Assembly: GCA_023416655.1 (NCBI GenBank)
Contig: JAEZHK010000128.1
Location: 1 to 64,000, forward strand
Length of the DNA stretch: 64,000 nucleotides
DNA from: Bacillota bacterium
GTDB lineage: Bacteria > Bacillota > Clostridia > Christensenellales > Aristaeellaceae
Reading direction: 5' to 3'
Numbering within the stretch: the first letter of the stretch is position 1; every line of letters begins with the position of its first letter. This document shows, in pieces, positions 50,868 to 60,915 of the stretch. The position numbers were made by a program, and so were the translations under genes. A model generated the notes under the pieces. That model was not told where the DNA came from, ran no database searches, and worked only from the letters and a program-made list of their open reading frames with translations.

Positions 50868-50897
50868 GTTAGTATGTTAATTTCGGGTATATTAAGA
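50868..50897 (+). promoter_or_regulatory. Very short CRISPR leader with -10-like box
   Basis: Only 30 bp separate cas2 from repeat 1. They are AT-rich and contain TATATT at 50888-50893, a possible -10 box; the -35 region would fall on the cas2 stop codon (TGAGTT) and is poor. The perfect repeats at this side and the degenerate ones at the other identify this as the leader end. Confidence 0.5.
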
Positions 50898-53800
50898 GCC
50901 TTCCCCACGCACGTGGGGGTGAACCGCTGATGGCGTCGAAGCGGACAATCGCGAAGTCGCCTTCCCCACGCACGTGGGGGTGAACCGCTCGCTGCCGCGT
51001 GGCCCGCAGCCCATTTCGGGCCTTCCCCACGCACGTGGGGGTGAACCGGCATGCGGACTGTCCCAAGGCATCCTCACCGAGCCTTCCCCACGCACGTGGG
51101 GGTGAACCGCCCGCGCCGAGGATGCCGTGGCCGAAGCGAAGGCCTTCCCCACGCACGTGGGGGTGAACCGTACCAGCCGGAGCTTCCGCAGGAGATCGCC
51201 CTGCCTTCCCCACGCACGTGGGGGTGAACCGTCTCTCGGCACAACCGCAGGCGCGAGCATTCCGCCTTCCCCACGCACGTGGGGGTGAACCGAGGTTTCG
51301 GCCATGTCGCCCGAGCAAGCGTTTGCCTTCCCCACGCACGTGGGGGTGAACCGGATTCCTGCGCCGCCTTGAAGCGCGTGGCGTCCGCCTTCCCCACGCA
51401 CGTGGGGGTGAACCGTGGCGGCGGTCGGCGTTGATGCTGTGGTGGAGGCCTTCCCCACGCACGTGGGGGTGAACCGAGGCTGGGGACGCAATTGGCTGAA
51501 ATTGCGACGCCTTCCCCACGCACGTGGGGGTGAACCGCGTTCGGGTATCTGATCCAAGACCCCAAGACCCGCCTTCCCCACGCACGTGGGGGTGAACCGT
51601 GGGCAACCATGCCCGAGGTGATGATCCGCTAGCCTTCCCCACGCACGTGGGGGTGAACCGGTATTGACGTTCATATGAATGCATGCTATAATGCCTTCCC
51701 CACGCACGTGGGGGTGAACCGATGTACGGGGTTCCGATCACCTACGGGGCGGAGCCTTCCCCACGCACGTGGGGGTGAACCGGTGACACAGCACGATCTT
51801 CCGGCACGTCGCCAGCCTTCCCCACGCACGTGGGGGTGAACCGCGTCCACATGCCCGTAGATGCCCCGGAACTTGGCCTTCCCCACGCACGTGGGGGTGA
51901 ACCGCCGACCACGATTGTCTACGACGCCGAAACCCCGCCTTCCCCACGCACGTGGGGGTGAACCGAGTGCGAACGGCTGCGCAGGTACGACGCAGCGCCT
52001 TCCCCACGCACGTGGGGGTGAACCGTCATCCTGCGCGCCCTGTGCGCCTACACAACCGCCTTCCCCACGCACGTGGGGGTGAACCGTGTCGATCACGGCA
52101 ACGTTGTTTTTCGCGGCGGCCTTCCCCACGCACGTGGGGGTGAACCGGCTTTTGTCGTGGCGAACTTAATGTTCGACAGCGCCTTCCCCACGCACGTGGG
52201 GGTGAACCGCTCTGCGGCGGTCTGGCGGGCCTGTGCCTTGATGCCTTCCCCACGCACGTGGGGGTGAACCGATGATATTGATTCTCTATGGGTAGCAAAA
52301 CTTGCCTTCCCCACGCACGTGGGGGTGAACCGACAATGCCAAATATAAGCAGGAGGCCGTAGACGCCTTCCCCACGCACGTGGGGGTGAACCGGAGGCGG
52401 CAACATGGGGAAGCTGACGCATGATGCCTTCCCCACGCACGTGGGGGTGAACCGTTCATCGCCGGGACCGTAGCGCGTGGATCATCGCCTTCCCCACGCA
52501 CGTGGGGGTGAACCGCCAAAGCCGTTCTCAAGTGGATCGGGCCGTACGCCTTCCCCACGCACGTGGGGGTGAACCGGCTCTGCTAGGCACTGCATGGCGG
52601 CACAGCACGCCTTCCCCACGCACGTGGGGGTGAACCGCTTGTGCACTGTTGCATATATCGTCGGGATTAGCCTTCCCCACGCACGTGGGGGTGAACCGAC
52701 TATGCTCACTCCGGCAAGGACCCCATAGCCGCCTTCCCCACGCACGTGGGGGTGAACCGCGCGACATACGACAACGCGCCACAAAATTCCCGCCTTCCCC
52801 ACGCACGTGGGGGTGAACCGAATAATAGGCTTCGGTTCAGGCTTCCTGTACTTGCCTTCCCCACGCACGTGGGGGTGAACCGCCTGTGTTTGCGTCGTTA
52901 AACATTGCATCATCGCCTTCCCCACGCACGTGGGGGTGAACCGCACTACGACGAGGTCATGGCGCTGCAGCGGGCGCCTTCCCCACGCACGTGGGGGTGA
53001 ACCGGAATAGTGTGCCAGCTTTGCAACCTTGCCCACGCCTTCCCCACGCACGTGGGGGTGAACCGAAAAGGCGAGATGGTTTACTACTGCCGGTGTAGCC
53101 TTCCCCACGCACGTGGGGGTGAACCGATGGCAAACGTGATGACGTCTTCCGGACTTGCCGCCTTCCCCACGCACGTGGGGGTGAACCGGACGGAACGCCG
53201 GTCGAGAACTGCTTTGTGCTCGCCTTCCCCACGCACGTGGGGGTGAACCGATAGCTTCGACCTGTTCGCTATAATACGTGCCGCCTTCCCCACGCACGTG
53301 GGGGTGAACCGCGTATAATTTAACTGTGCCCATTATAGCCAGAGCCTTCCCCACGCACGTGGGGGTGAACCGTCTTTGATGATAGGTCTAGAGGGATATC
53401 TATAGCCTTCCCCACGCACGTGGGGGTGAACCGTATCCGAGGATGCGCTCTCGGATGTCGGCGCACGCCTTCCCCACGCACGTGGGGGTGAACCGGGCCT
53501 CGTCACCACCGCCGGGATCGACCCGACGCCTTCCCCACGCACGTGGGGGTGAACCGGGCGAGGTGTGCAGCCGGGCGGCGATCTCCACGCCTTCCCCACG
53601 CACGTGGGGGTGAACCGCCGATGGCCGACCGCCTGCCGATGCTGGCTGAGCCTTCCCCACGCACGTGGGGGTGAACCGAGCAAATTGCCTTATTCGAGTG
53701 GATAGCGTACGCCTTCCCCACGCACGTGGGGGTGAACCGATACAGCCATCCGCCGAACGCCCCAATCGCCAGCCTTCCCCACGCACGTGGGGGTGAACCA

Positions 53801-56800
53801 TTCGATGTGAGCGGGTCGAACTGGTAGAGATCGCCTTCCCCACGCACGTGGGGGTGAACCGCATCCAAGGAAGTGCCTTCGTGGAGGCGCGTCGCCTTCC
53901 CCACGCACGTGGGGGTGAACCGCGCAGTTCCGCCTCATCACCAATTACGAGGAAGCCTTCCCCACGCACGTGGGGGTGAACCGTAGTATTGTTTGACTAT
54001 CTGGCGCGCTCTGGTGCCTTCCCCACGCACGTGGGGGTGAACCGGTTTTCATGGGATGACTTTCTCGATTCTACATCGCCTTCCCCACGCACGTGGGGGT
54101 GAACCGCTACAGGTATTCCTCCTGTGTCTGGAGCCACAGCCTTCCCCACGCACGTGGGGGTGAACCGATGACGGTGGGCGCGTCTAGGCACGTATTGTAG
54201 CCTTCCCCACGCACGTGGGGGTGAACCGGACATGGCCGGAGCGGTCAACCTCCCATCCCGCGCCTTCCCCACGCACGTGGGGGTGAACCGACGAACGGGA
54301 AGCGCTACATCGGGATTACAAGCGCCTTCCCCACGCACGTGGGGGTGAACCGGTGTGGCAGCCGCAGCAGCTCCGCGTCTCGGAGCCTTCCCCACGCACG
54401 TGGGGGTGAACCGACCGTCGTGACGTTGTCGGCCATCTCGCGGTTGCCTTCCCCACGCACGTGGGGGTGAACCGCAATATGTAATCAATAAAACCCATTT
54501 GTTCAAGCCTTCCCCACGCACGTGGGGGTGAACCGCAGCCACATGACAGACTTGCCCGACGCAGCGGGCCTTCCCCACGCACGTGGGGGTGAACCGCCAA
54601 GCGCAGCGACAATCGGCGCGCTGGGGTCGCCTTCCCCACGCACGTGGGGGTGAACCGGGTGTTTACAAAGACGCTGGACATGCTGATCGAGCCTTCCCCA
54701 CGCACGTGGGGGTGAACCGTACTACCGGCGCTCGTATCCGTTCGTTCACCAGCCTTCCCCACGCACGTGGGGGTGAACCGCCCTCTCCGCTGGCCTGTTC
54801 AATGACCCGGACGCCTTCCCCACGCACGTGGGGGTGAACCGCCATTGTCGCTACAATCGGATGATTCCCAGTCGCCTTCCCCACGCACGTGGGGGTGAAC
54901 CGCGGATTTCTTTGGTTGCGTCGCATGGGAAGCGGCCTTCCCCACGCACGTGGGGGTGAACCGATGGGCGTCTCAATGGACAGTATATCAACGCAGCCTT
55001 CCCCACGCACGTGGGGGTGAACCGATGTATGCGCCATCCATAACGGTATCACCAGGAGCCTTCCCCACGCACGTGGGGGTGAACCGAACACGCGCCATCA
55101 CACCCGTTATCTACTGGTGCCTTCCCCACGCACGTGGGGGTGAACCGCGCAACTGGCTGATGCCACGGGAATTTCAACGCCTTCCCCACGCACGTGGGGG
55201 TGAACCGTCGGTAGACATGTACAATATCGGGATCAATGCGCCTTCCCCACGCACGTGGGGGTGAACCGATTCTTTCCCTTAACAGCTGCCAGTTGAGCCC
55301 GCCTTCCCCACGCACGTGGGGGTGAACCGGAGGGCTAAACCGTGCCTGACAAAATCGTTTCGCCTTCCCCACGCACGTGGGGGTGAACCGGCCATCACCG
55401 GCGTTGCCTCGCAGATCATCGCGCCTTCCCCACGCACGTGGGGGTGAACCGTGATTGACCTAGTCAAAAAGCACTTGTATCAGGCCTTCCCCACGCACGT
55501 GGGGGTGAACCTACCGCCTGCGCGAGCTGGGCAGCACTGCGAACCGCCTTCCCCACGCACGTGGGGGTGAACCGAAGAGAGCCGCGCGTGTGATGCATTC
55601 GCGGCGCCTTCCCCACGCACGTGGGGGTGAACCGGCATGGGCATGGTGATGACCCAGGCGTTTCCCGCCTTCCCCACGCACGTGGGGGTGAACCGTCAAA
55701 GCTGGACGCAACCGGGCCGGAGAATGCGCCTTCCCCACGCACGTGGGGGTGAACCGCCTTCTGCCTATTGGCCAGACGTCGAAGGGCAGCCTTCCCCACG
55801 CACGTGGGGGTGAACCGAAGTTCCGGACGCAGAAGGCGAAGCTCGATGAGCCTTCCCCACGCACGTGGGGGTGAACCGAGAGGGAGGCCCCATGACCCAC
55901 CGAGGCTACGGCCTTCCCCACGCACGTGGGGGTGAACCGCTGGCGGCGGGTCTGAAGTCGGTGGGCATCGCGCCTTCCCCACGCACGTGGGGGTGAACCG
56001 ATATACTCCAACTCCGGCACCATCAGCACATCTGCCTTCCCCACGCACGTGGGGGTGAACCGTGCATGGCACGCTTGCGATACTTCGGGACGTCGCCTTC
56101 CCCACGCACGTGGGGGTGAACCGATGTTCAGCTGCCTACAGATGAACTCTCCGCGCGCCTTCCCCACGCACGTGGGGGTGAACCGGCCGCTGATTACGGC
56201 TGCCCCGGCGGGCGTGAGCCTTCCCCACGCACGTGGGGGTGAACCGGTCATTCGCTCCAAGGCCATCCCTCCTCTGTTGCCTTCCCCACGCACGTGGGGG
56301 TGAACCGGCGGGCGTCCCGGACATCTGCCTGCCTGTGCCGCCTTCCCCACGCACGTGGGGGTGAACCGAATCTCAAAATCGCCGGGCCGGCGGGGGTCAA
56401 GCCTTCCCCACGCACGTGGGGGTGAACCGCGATCTCTTGGAAGAACTATCCGACATCGTGAGCCTTCCCCACGCACGTGGGGGTGAACCTCCATGAACGG
56501 CTGGAAGAACGGCGTTTTTGAAGCCTTCCCCACGCACGTGGGGGTGAACCGAAGGAAGTGCCGCTGCGCTACGGCGCGATCGACGCCTTCCCCACGCACG
56601 TGGGGGTGAACCGAAGGCGCTCATCGTGCGGAAGATGTGCCGGGAGCCTTCCCCACGCACGTGGGAGTGAACCGAACTCGGATTTCACCCGCTCTACGCC
56701 GCCGTCGCCTTCCCCACGCACGTGGGGGTGAACCGCAACAGGAGCATGAGCAGCAGATTGTCTCCGAGCCTTCCCCACGCACGTGGGGGTGAACCGCCAG

Positions 56801-57592
56801 ATTCGGTTGGTAGCGTACCCCACGGCGTCGCCTTCCCCACGCACGTGGGGGTGAACTCGGCCTGACGGAAACCGCCAAGACGAAGATGCCTTCCCCACGC
56901 ACGTGGGGGTGAACCGCTCACAATAGTTCACTGGGTCGCGGCCATCCCGCCTTCCCCACGCACGTGGGGGTGAACCGCAGCACCTTTCCATACGTTCCTT
57001 CCCGCCGTCGCCTTCCCCACGCACGTGGGGGTGAACCGCGCGCCCTGGTGATATCTCAGGCCAAGCCCGCGCCTTCCCCACGCACGTGGGGGTGAACCGG
57101 GTTTCCCATGTGATGAATTCCACGGTGTTTCCGCCTTCCCCACGCACGTGGGGGTGAACCGTAGTCTACTTGGCGGTTGTTCTTGTCGAAGAAGCCTTCC
57201 CCACGCACGTGGAGGTGAACCGCATAGCCCTGCTGGTGCTGACACACCCGCATGAGCCTTCCCCACGCACGTGGGGGGTGAACCAGATGAGTGATGCGGA
57301 AGTACTTGTCGGCTTGGCGCCTTCCCCACTCACGTGGGGGTGAACCGTAGTCTCGGGTGAGCAGGCATGTGCTGCGTGAGTCTTCCCCACGCACGTGGGG
57401 GTGAACCGAGCAAGCGGCATTTAAAACAGCCTATAATTGCGCCCTCCCCCGCATGTGGGGGTGAACCGGTGCATTCCAGCAGCCGGGCGTCACGCAGGTC
57501 GCCATCCCCTCGCACGTAGGGGGTGAACAGGCCGACGTTTTACGCGTCAGTCATCATGGGACTGTCTTCTCCACGCACGTGGGGGTGAACCG
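50898..57592 (+). CRISPR. Type I-E CRISPR array, 110 repeats by my count
   Basis: The 29-base repeat starts GCCTTCCCCACG and ends GTGGGGGTGAACCG, with a 6-bp stem and a GCAC loop. The period is 61 bp with occasional 60 or 62 (spacers of 31-33). I counted repeats one by one and found 110, giving 109 spacers. The first 47 repeats look identical. Single changes at the last bases occur near 53800, 55512 and 56490. From about 56646 changes become frequent, and the last five to seven copies (57195-57592) are clearly decayed, with altered stems and irregular spacing. The orientation from cas2 agrees with transcription on the plus strand. Confidence 0.98.
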
Positions 57593-57809
57593 CGGATATC
57601 GCTGGTGCCGGGACATCCCCCTGCCATCCGTTGACATCACCACTTTTATGCATCTATGCAATGTATCACTGCTTTTTCTGCCCAAATTTTCCCATACGTC
57701 TGATCCCAGATCAGTGATGCCGAAGCCTTACCTTCCTCAAAATCGGTCTCAACCCACCAAAACACCCGCAAAACACCCCATCAGAGCCACCAAAACCCCA
57801 TTTTGGGCG
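57593..57809. other. Trailer region after the array
   Basis: These 217 bp contain no gene. A C/A-rich stretch around 57750-57805 has the repeated word CCACCAAAAC and a small CCAAAA/TTTTGG hairpin just before the tRNA promoter. Confidence 0.5.
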
Positions 57810-57838
57810 TTGACTTTGCCTGAAATCCCTGTTATAAT
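57810..57838 (+). promoter_or_regulatory. tRNA operon promoter
   Basis: TTGACT, a 17-bp spacer and TATAAT: a near-consensus promoter 22 bp before the first tRNA-Ser. Confidence 0.9.
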
Positions 57839-57860
57839 AGCTGATGCTGGTTTTTCTTCT

Positions 57861-57949
57861 GGAGAGATGGCCGAGTGGTTGAAGGCGCTGGTCTTGAAAA
57901 CCAGTGATGTCGAAAGGCACCGGGGGTTCGAATCCCTCTCTCTCCGCCA
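57861..57949 (+). tRNA. tRNA-Ser (anticodon TGA)
   Basis: The acceptor stem GGAGAGA/TCTCTCC is complete, with discriminator G and encoded CCA. The anticodon loop CTTGAAA between CTGGT and ACCAG gives TGA at 57895-57897. A long variable arm (GTGATGTCGAAAGGCAC) and the GGGGGTTCGAATCCC arm confirm a class II tRNA-Ser. It reads UCA-type codons. Confidence 0.97.
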
Positions 57950-57967
57950 ACAGAACACATTCGGCAT

Positions 57968-58059
57968 GGAGAAGTACCCAAGAGGCCGAAGGGGCTCCCC
58001 TGCTAAGGGAGTAGGGTGCGATAAGCGCCGCCCGGGTTCAAATCCCGGCTTCTCCGCCA
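57968..58059 (+). tRNA. tRNA-Ser (anticodon GCT)
   Basis: The acceptor stem GGAGAAG/CTTCTCC, encoded CCA, anticodon loop CTGCTAA between CTCCC and GGGAG (GCT at 58002-58004), long variable arm and CCCGGGTTCAAATCCCGG arm identify tRNA-Ser for AGC/AGU codons. It shares the promoter and terminator with the preceding tRNA. Confidence 0.97.
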
Positions 58060-58060
58060 G

Positions 58061-58095
58061 AACCCTTGAAACGCTTGAGTTTCAAGGGTTTTCTT
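58061..58095 (+). terminator. Terminator of the tRNA-Ser operon
   Basis: AACCCTTGAAAC pairs perfectly with GTTTCAAGGGTT (12 bp) around GCTTGA, followed by TTCTT. Confidence 0.92.
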
Positions 58096-58211
58096 ATGCT
58101 ATATCTCTGAATCCGTCCCTGCACGCCATTTCCCTTACATTATCTCTCGTCACAGAAAATTCCTTCTCGTTGCTTACATTGGTGCTGACGCTACTGCTTA
58201 CATCGTTGCTG

Positions 58212-58250
58212 ACAAAGTAAACCCCGCAGGCCCAGAGGCCAGCGGGGGCT
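58212..58250 (-). terminator. Terminator of the minus-strand pair 58276-59802
   Basis: On the minus strand CCCCGC and GCGGGG close a long stem with inner GGCC/GGCC, followed by TTTACTTT. It lies 26 bp after the stop of the gene at 58276. Confidence 0.7.
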
Positions 58251-58275
58251 CGAGTGTTGGAAACTCGATTCAAAA

Positions 58276-58968
58276 CTATGGATTGCACCGCTTACACGGC
58301 ACATATCCTTTCTTCCGAGCCTGGGCGCTCGTGCCGTTAAAGTAGATCTTGTTTGATTCTTTCATCTGGTCGACTGAGCTACACCATGAGTAGTGGAACT
58401 TCTTGGTGTTCTTATTAAGGATGTACTCTGCCTCCCCTGAGCTGTAGTCGTCCTCTGGTTCAGGTGTCGGAGAAGGTTTGATCTTGGTCGGCTTAGGCTG
58501 TGCGGTTGGCGCGTCGTATCCCCAAATGACCTGCTGTGTCTGATCGTCGGCAATGCCGGTGACCTCTAGCCCAGCGAGCACCTGTATCATTTTAATGGCG
58601 CTTACTGTCTTTGCTCCATAATCACCGTCCGCCGTTCCGACGGCGTAGCCAAGGTCCGAAAGACGCTCTTGTAGGCCCAAAACGTCATCGTTGCTGTCTC
58701 CAGAGCGCAGCGTGGCGTAATCGATCGCGGCGGTAGGTGTGGCCGCCAGATCATTGATCATGGTCGCCAGCCAATCAGTGGCTTCCGGAACGATTCTGTT
58801 GCCTCCTCGAAGCGCTGTCGGCGTAGGCTTGACCGTAAACTCGGCCACCACATCTGGCACAGGCGCACGCGACACTGGGGTACTCTGATTGTTATTGAAG
58901 CTCTGAATCGCCCCTACAATGAGCAGAAAAACGACCAGAAGCAGGCAGCCCTTACCTTTTCCTTTCAT
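58276..58968 (-). CDS. Membrane-anchored protein with PG-binding domain and C-terminal Cys/His motif
   Basis: The 230-residue protein has an N-terminal membrane span (GCLLLVVFLLIVGAIQSF). A PG_binding_1-like domain lies around 85-140 (LRSGDSNDDVLGLQERLSDLGYAVGTADGDYGAKTVSAIKMIQ). A Pro/Thr linker follows. The tail has YILNKNTKKFHYSWCSSVDQMKESNK and then GYVPCKRCNP, a Cys-x2-Cys and His/Cys pattern seen at the ends of several secreted Firmicutes proteins, including nucleases and MBL proteins. It may bind zinc or the cell wall. It lies 9 bp after the MBL gene and likely shares its transcript. Confidence 0.72.
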   Translation of the reverse strand: MKGKGKGCLLLVVFLLIVGAIQSFNNNQSTPVSRAPVPDVVAEFTVKPTPTALRGGNRIVPEATDWLATMINDLAATPTAAIDYATLRSGDSNDDVLGLQERLSDLGYAVGTADGDYGAKTVSAIKMIQVLAGLEVTGIADDQTQQVIWGYDAPTAQPKPTKIKPSPTPEPEDDYSSGEAEYILNKNTKKFHYSWCSSVDQMKESNKIYFNGTSAQARKKGYVPCKRCNP

Positions 58969-58977
58969 CGATAGCCC

Positions 58978-59802
58978 TCACTTCTCGGTCGCGATCGTGT
59001 AAGCGGCGTTGTCGATCGTCACCGTGATTGTTCCGTTGGTGTCTGTGCGCAGCACTGTGATCTGTCTGTCATAGAGTGCATTTAGAACCTCTTGGTGAGG
59101 ATGCCCATACTCATTGCCTGAGCCACATGAGATCACCGCCACGTCAGGCGTCACGGCGTCCAGCCAAGCGCCTGATGTCGAAGTGTAGCTGCCGTGATGA
59201 CCAACGCGTAGGATGTCAGCGTCAAGATCCTGCCCAGCGTCGATCATGGTGTACTCGTTGGTGTCCTCTGCATCGCCCATGATGATGACCGAAGTGGCGC
59301 TGTCATCGATCTTTAAGACGATCGACCACAGGTTTTTGTCGTCAGGGTAAAGCGCGGGATCACCTGCGGATAGGACAGTGGCGGTCGCATCGCCAATTAT
59401 GATTTGGTCGCCGACAGCCGGGTATCGGATTTGCGTTCCCTGGCCGACTGCGCGGCGCAGTACGCCGCCGTAGTCCTCTTCATCATCGGCATACTCAGGC
59501 ATGTACAGCGTGCCAATCGGGTAGCTATCGACCAGGAAGCCGAGAGATCCGTCATGATCCTCATGGGGATGGGTCAGCACAAGAGTATCGATACGGTTGA
59601 TGTCGTAGGCCTTCAAGTGGCTTTCAAGAGCTGCCCTAGCCTCTGTCGAGCCGGTATCGATCACAAGCGTCTCGCCGGCGGACTGAACGACGGTGCAGTC
59701 ACCCTGGCCAACATCGATAAAATGTGCCACCATATTAGCGATGGCACCTGTAGGGAAAAGAACTGAGCTAAGGAGAAACAGCACGAAGAGCTTCTTACTC
59801 AT
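58978..59802 (-). CDS. Secreted ComEC/Rec2-like MBL-fold hydrolase
   Basis: The 274-residue protein has a signal peptide, MSKKLFVLFLLSSVLFPTGAIA. The metallo-beta-lactamase fold follows: VAHFIDVGQGDCTVVQ, then LVLTHPHEDHDGSLGF with the HxHxDH metal site at 78-83, VIIMGDAEDTNEY, and VGHHGSYTSTSGAWLDAVTPDVAVISCG. These are the signatures of the nuclease-like domain of ComEC and its stand-alone secreted relatives. It may degrade extracellular nucleic acid; the substrate is inferred from the family. ATG 59802 fits the signal peptide. A near-perfect promoter ends only 7 bases before it. Confidence 0.85.
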   Translation of the reverse strand: MSKKLFVLFLLSSVLFPTGAIANMVAHFIDVGQGDCTVVQSAGETLVIDTGSTEARAALESHLKAYDINRIDTLVLTHPHEDHDGSLGFLVDSYPIGTLYMPEYADDEEDYGGVLRRAVGQGTQIRYPAVGDQIIIGDATATVLSAGDPALYPDDKNLWSIVLKIDDSATSVIIMGDAEDTNEYTMIDAGQDLDADILRVGHHGSYTSTSGAWLDAVTPDVAVISCGSGNEYGHPHQEVLNALYDRQITVLRTDTNGTITVTIDNAAYTIATEK

Positions 59803-59809
59803 AACTAAG

Positions 59810-59838
59810 ATAATATCCCAAATTAATACAACTGTCAA
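59810..59838 (-). promoter_or_regulatory. Near-consensus promoter directly in front of the MBL gene
   Basis: On the minus strand TTGACA (59838-59833), 17 bp, TATTAT (59815-59810). The ATG begins at 59802, so transcription would start at or within a few bases of the start codon. Confidence 0.8.
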
Positions 59839-59862
59839 TAAAAGCCCGCTGTTTCCAGCGGG
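59838..59862 (-). terminator. Terminator between the pseudogene and the MBL gene
   Basis: CCCGCTG and CAGCGGG form a 7-bp stem with a 4-base loop. On the minus strand it is followed by CTTTTATT. It ends the upstream minus-strand unit and abuts the MBL promoter. Confidence 0.75.
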
Positions 59863-59868
59863 TGAACC

Positions 59869-60165
59869 TTATGATGCATATCGGTAATGAGGTTTGTGCT
59901 CTGCCTCCACAGGCCTATCAAGATCTTCAGCGTAATCCGGCTCTGCATAGGTGTATGGCTCTTAATCGTCTTCGGGGTCGTATCCTTCTGGTTCAGAATC
60001 TCCTTCTGGCAACTGGTCAAGGATCTGCCTGATGAGCTGCCGGCGATTCCCGCGCGTGTTCTCAAAAAAGAGGATCCCTTCGTCATCGCCGGGATAGAGC
60101 GTCAGCAGCTTATCGGTGGTTCTAAGCCGCGGGATTCAATGGTTGATTGTTGATCGCTTACTCAC
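59869..60165 (-). pseudogene. Small acidic protein gene with two in-frame stops
   Basis: GTG 60165 follows GGAGGC at a good distance. The frame reads VSKRSTINH, then TGA (60138-60136), then a protein-like stretch with TTDKLLTLYPGDDEGILFF and LIRQILDQLPEGDSEPEGYDPEDD, then TAA (59964-59962), and continues in the same frame with EPDYAEDLDRPVEAEHK to a final TAA at 59871-59869, just before a terminator. The consistent reading frame over about 98 codons, the acidic composition and the flanking signals indicate a real gene that has decayed. The family is not recognised. Confidence 0.55.
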
Positions 60166-60223
60166 GAGTACACTGCCTCCATAGGGCTAGACAGAATGAC
60201 AATTATGCGAACCCCGAGCAGTT

Positions 60224-60240
60224 CCAAGTCTGAGACTTGG
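60224..60240. repeat. Perfect 7-bp palindrome upstream of the deformylase
   Basis: CCAAGTC and GACTTGG surround TGA, with an outer CCCG/CGGG pairing. No T tract. It may be an operator or a terminator remnant. Confidence 0.4.
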
Positions 60241-60284
60241 CCGGGTCCCCTGGCTAAGCAAATAAAAAAGTTCAAAAGCCGGTA

Positions 60285-60312
60285 TTGATTTTTTCTGGCA
60301 TTTATGTATAAT
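60285..60312 (+). promoter_or_regulatory. Promoter of the deformylase operon
   Basis: TTGATT, a 16-bp spacer and TATAAT at 60307-60312. It is 37 bp upstream of the ATG at 60349, which has a GGGAGGATC ribosome site. Confidence 0.75.
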
Positions 60313-60348
60313 ATATGTAAATGTACAAAAGTGGCTCGGGAGGATCAT

Positions 60349-60915
60349 ATGAGCATATTAAGTATCGTTCACATCCCGATGAGCAACCCATTCATTACAG
60401 ATCATTGCTTACGGCAAGAATGCCATGACGTATCAGAACAAGATATTCGGTCAACATGGATGAATAAGTTGCTATACGACATGTTCCAAACATTGTATGC
60501 TGGCCCTTCGGGCATTGGTCTATCTGCAAACCAGGTCGGAGTCCTCAAAAAGGTCTGCATTATTGATATAAAACGTGATGGAAAAAAACCTCTGGTGTTA
60601 TTCAATCCAAGTTACGAATCCGCGGATGATGAATTGACCGATTCGTCAGAGGTCTGTTTAAGTGTTCCTGACCGCAAAGCAACTGTAAGTAGGTACAAAT
60701 CAATTGTCTTAACCTATCAGGATACCGAATGTAACTTTCAAAAACAGACGCTGACAGGTTTTATTGCAATCGCTGCCCAACACGAAATTGATCATCTATA
60801 CGGTAAGTTATATATCGATCTGCTTGCCGAAAAAGATGTTAACCTTATTGAGAACTACGAAGGTTATCATATATCCATGGCAAAAAAAGCAATGGGAGCT
60901 ATAACAAATGAGTAA
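60349..60915 (+). CDS. Peptide deformylase-like protein
   Basis: The 188-residue protein keeps the three deformylase motifs: GIGLSANQ at 55-62, EVCLS at 101-105 (usual EGCLS, with the metal ligand Cys103 present) and QHEIDHLYG at 144-152 with both His ligands and the catalytic Glu. It should remove N-formyl groups from new proteins. The Gly to Val change in the second motif and the AT-rich composition, unlike the neighbourhood, suggest an accessory, transferred copy and not the housekeeping enzyme. It overlaps the membrane protein gene by 8 bp, so the two are expressed together. The start at 60349 was chosen for the ribosome site. Confidence 0.88.
   Translation: MSILSIVHIPMSNPFITDHCLRQECHDVSEQDIRSTWMNKLLYDMFQTLYAGPSGIGLSANQVGVLKKVCIIDIKRDGKKPLVLFNPSYESADDELTDSSEVCLSVPDRKATVSRYKSIVLTYQDTECNFQKQTLTGFIAIAAQHEIDHLYGKLYIDLLAEKDVNLIENYEGYHISMAKKAMGAITNE

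Noticed and set aside
50861..57515. Many open frames on both strands rich in SPPRAWGR, FTPTCVGK and HPHVRGEG
   Set aside because: These are translations of the CRISPR repeat in its three minus-strand frames and do not represent proteins.
50927..57563. Array spacers matching the prophages in this window (self-targeting)
   Set aside because: I compared a number of spacers with prophage genes by eye and found no convincing match, but this was not exhaustive and a sequence search is needed.
57861..58059. The tRNA-Ser genes as the attachment site of the first prophage
   Set aside because: The integrase is 26 kb away on the other side of the CRISPR locus and no duplicated tRNA 3' end was seen near 31.9 or 42.1 kb.
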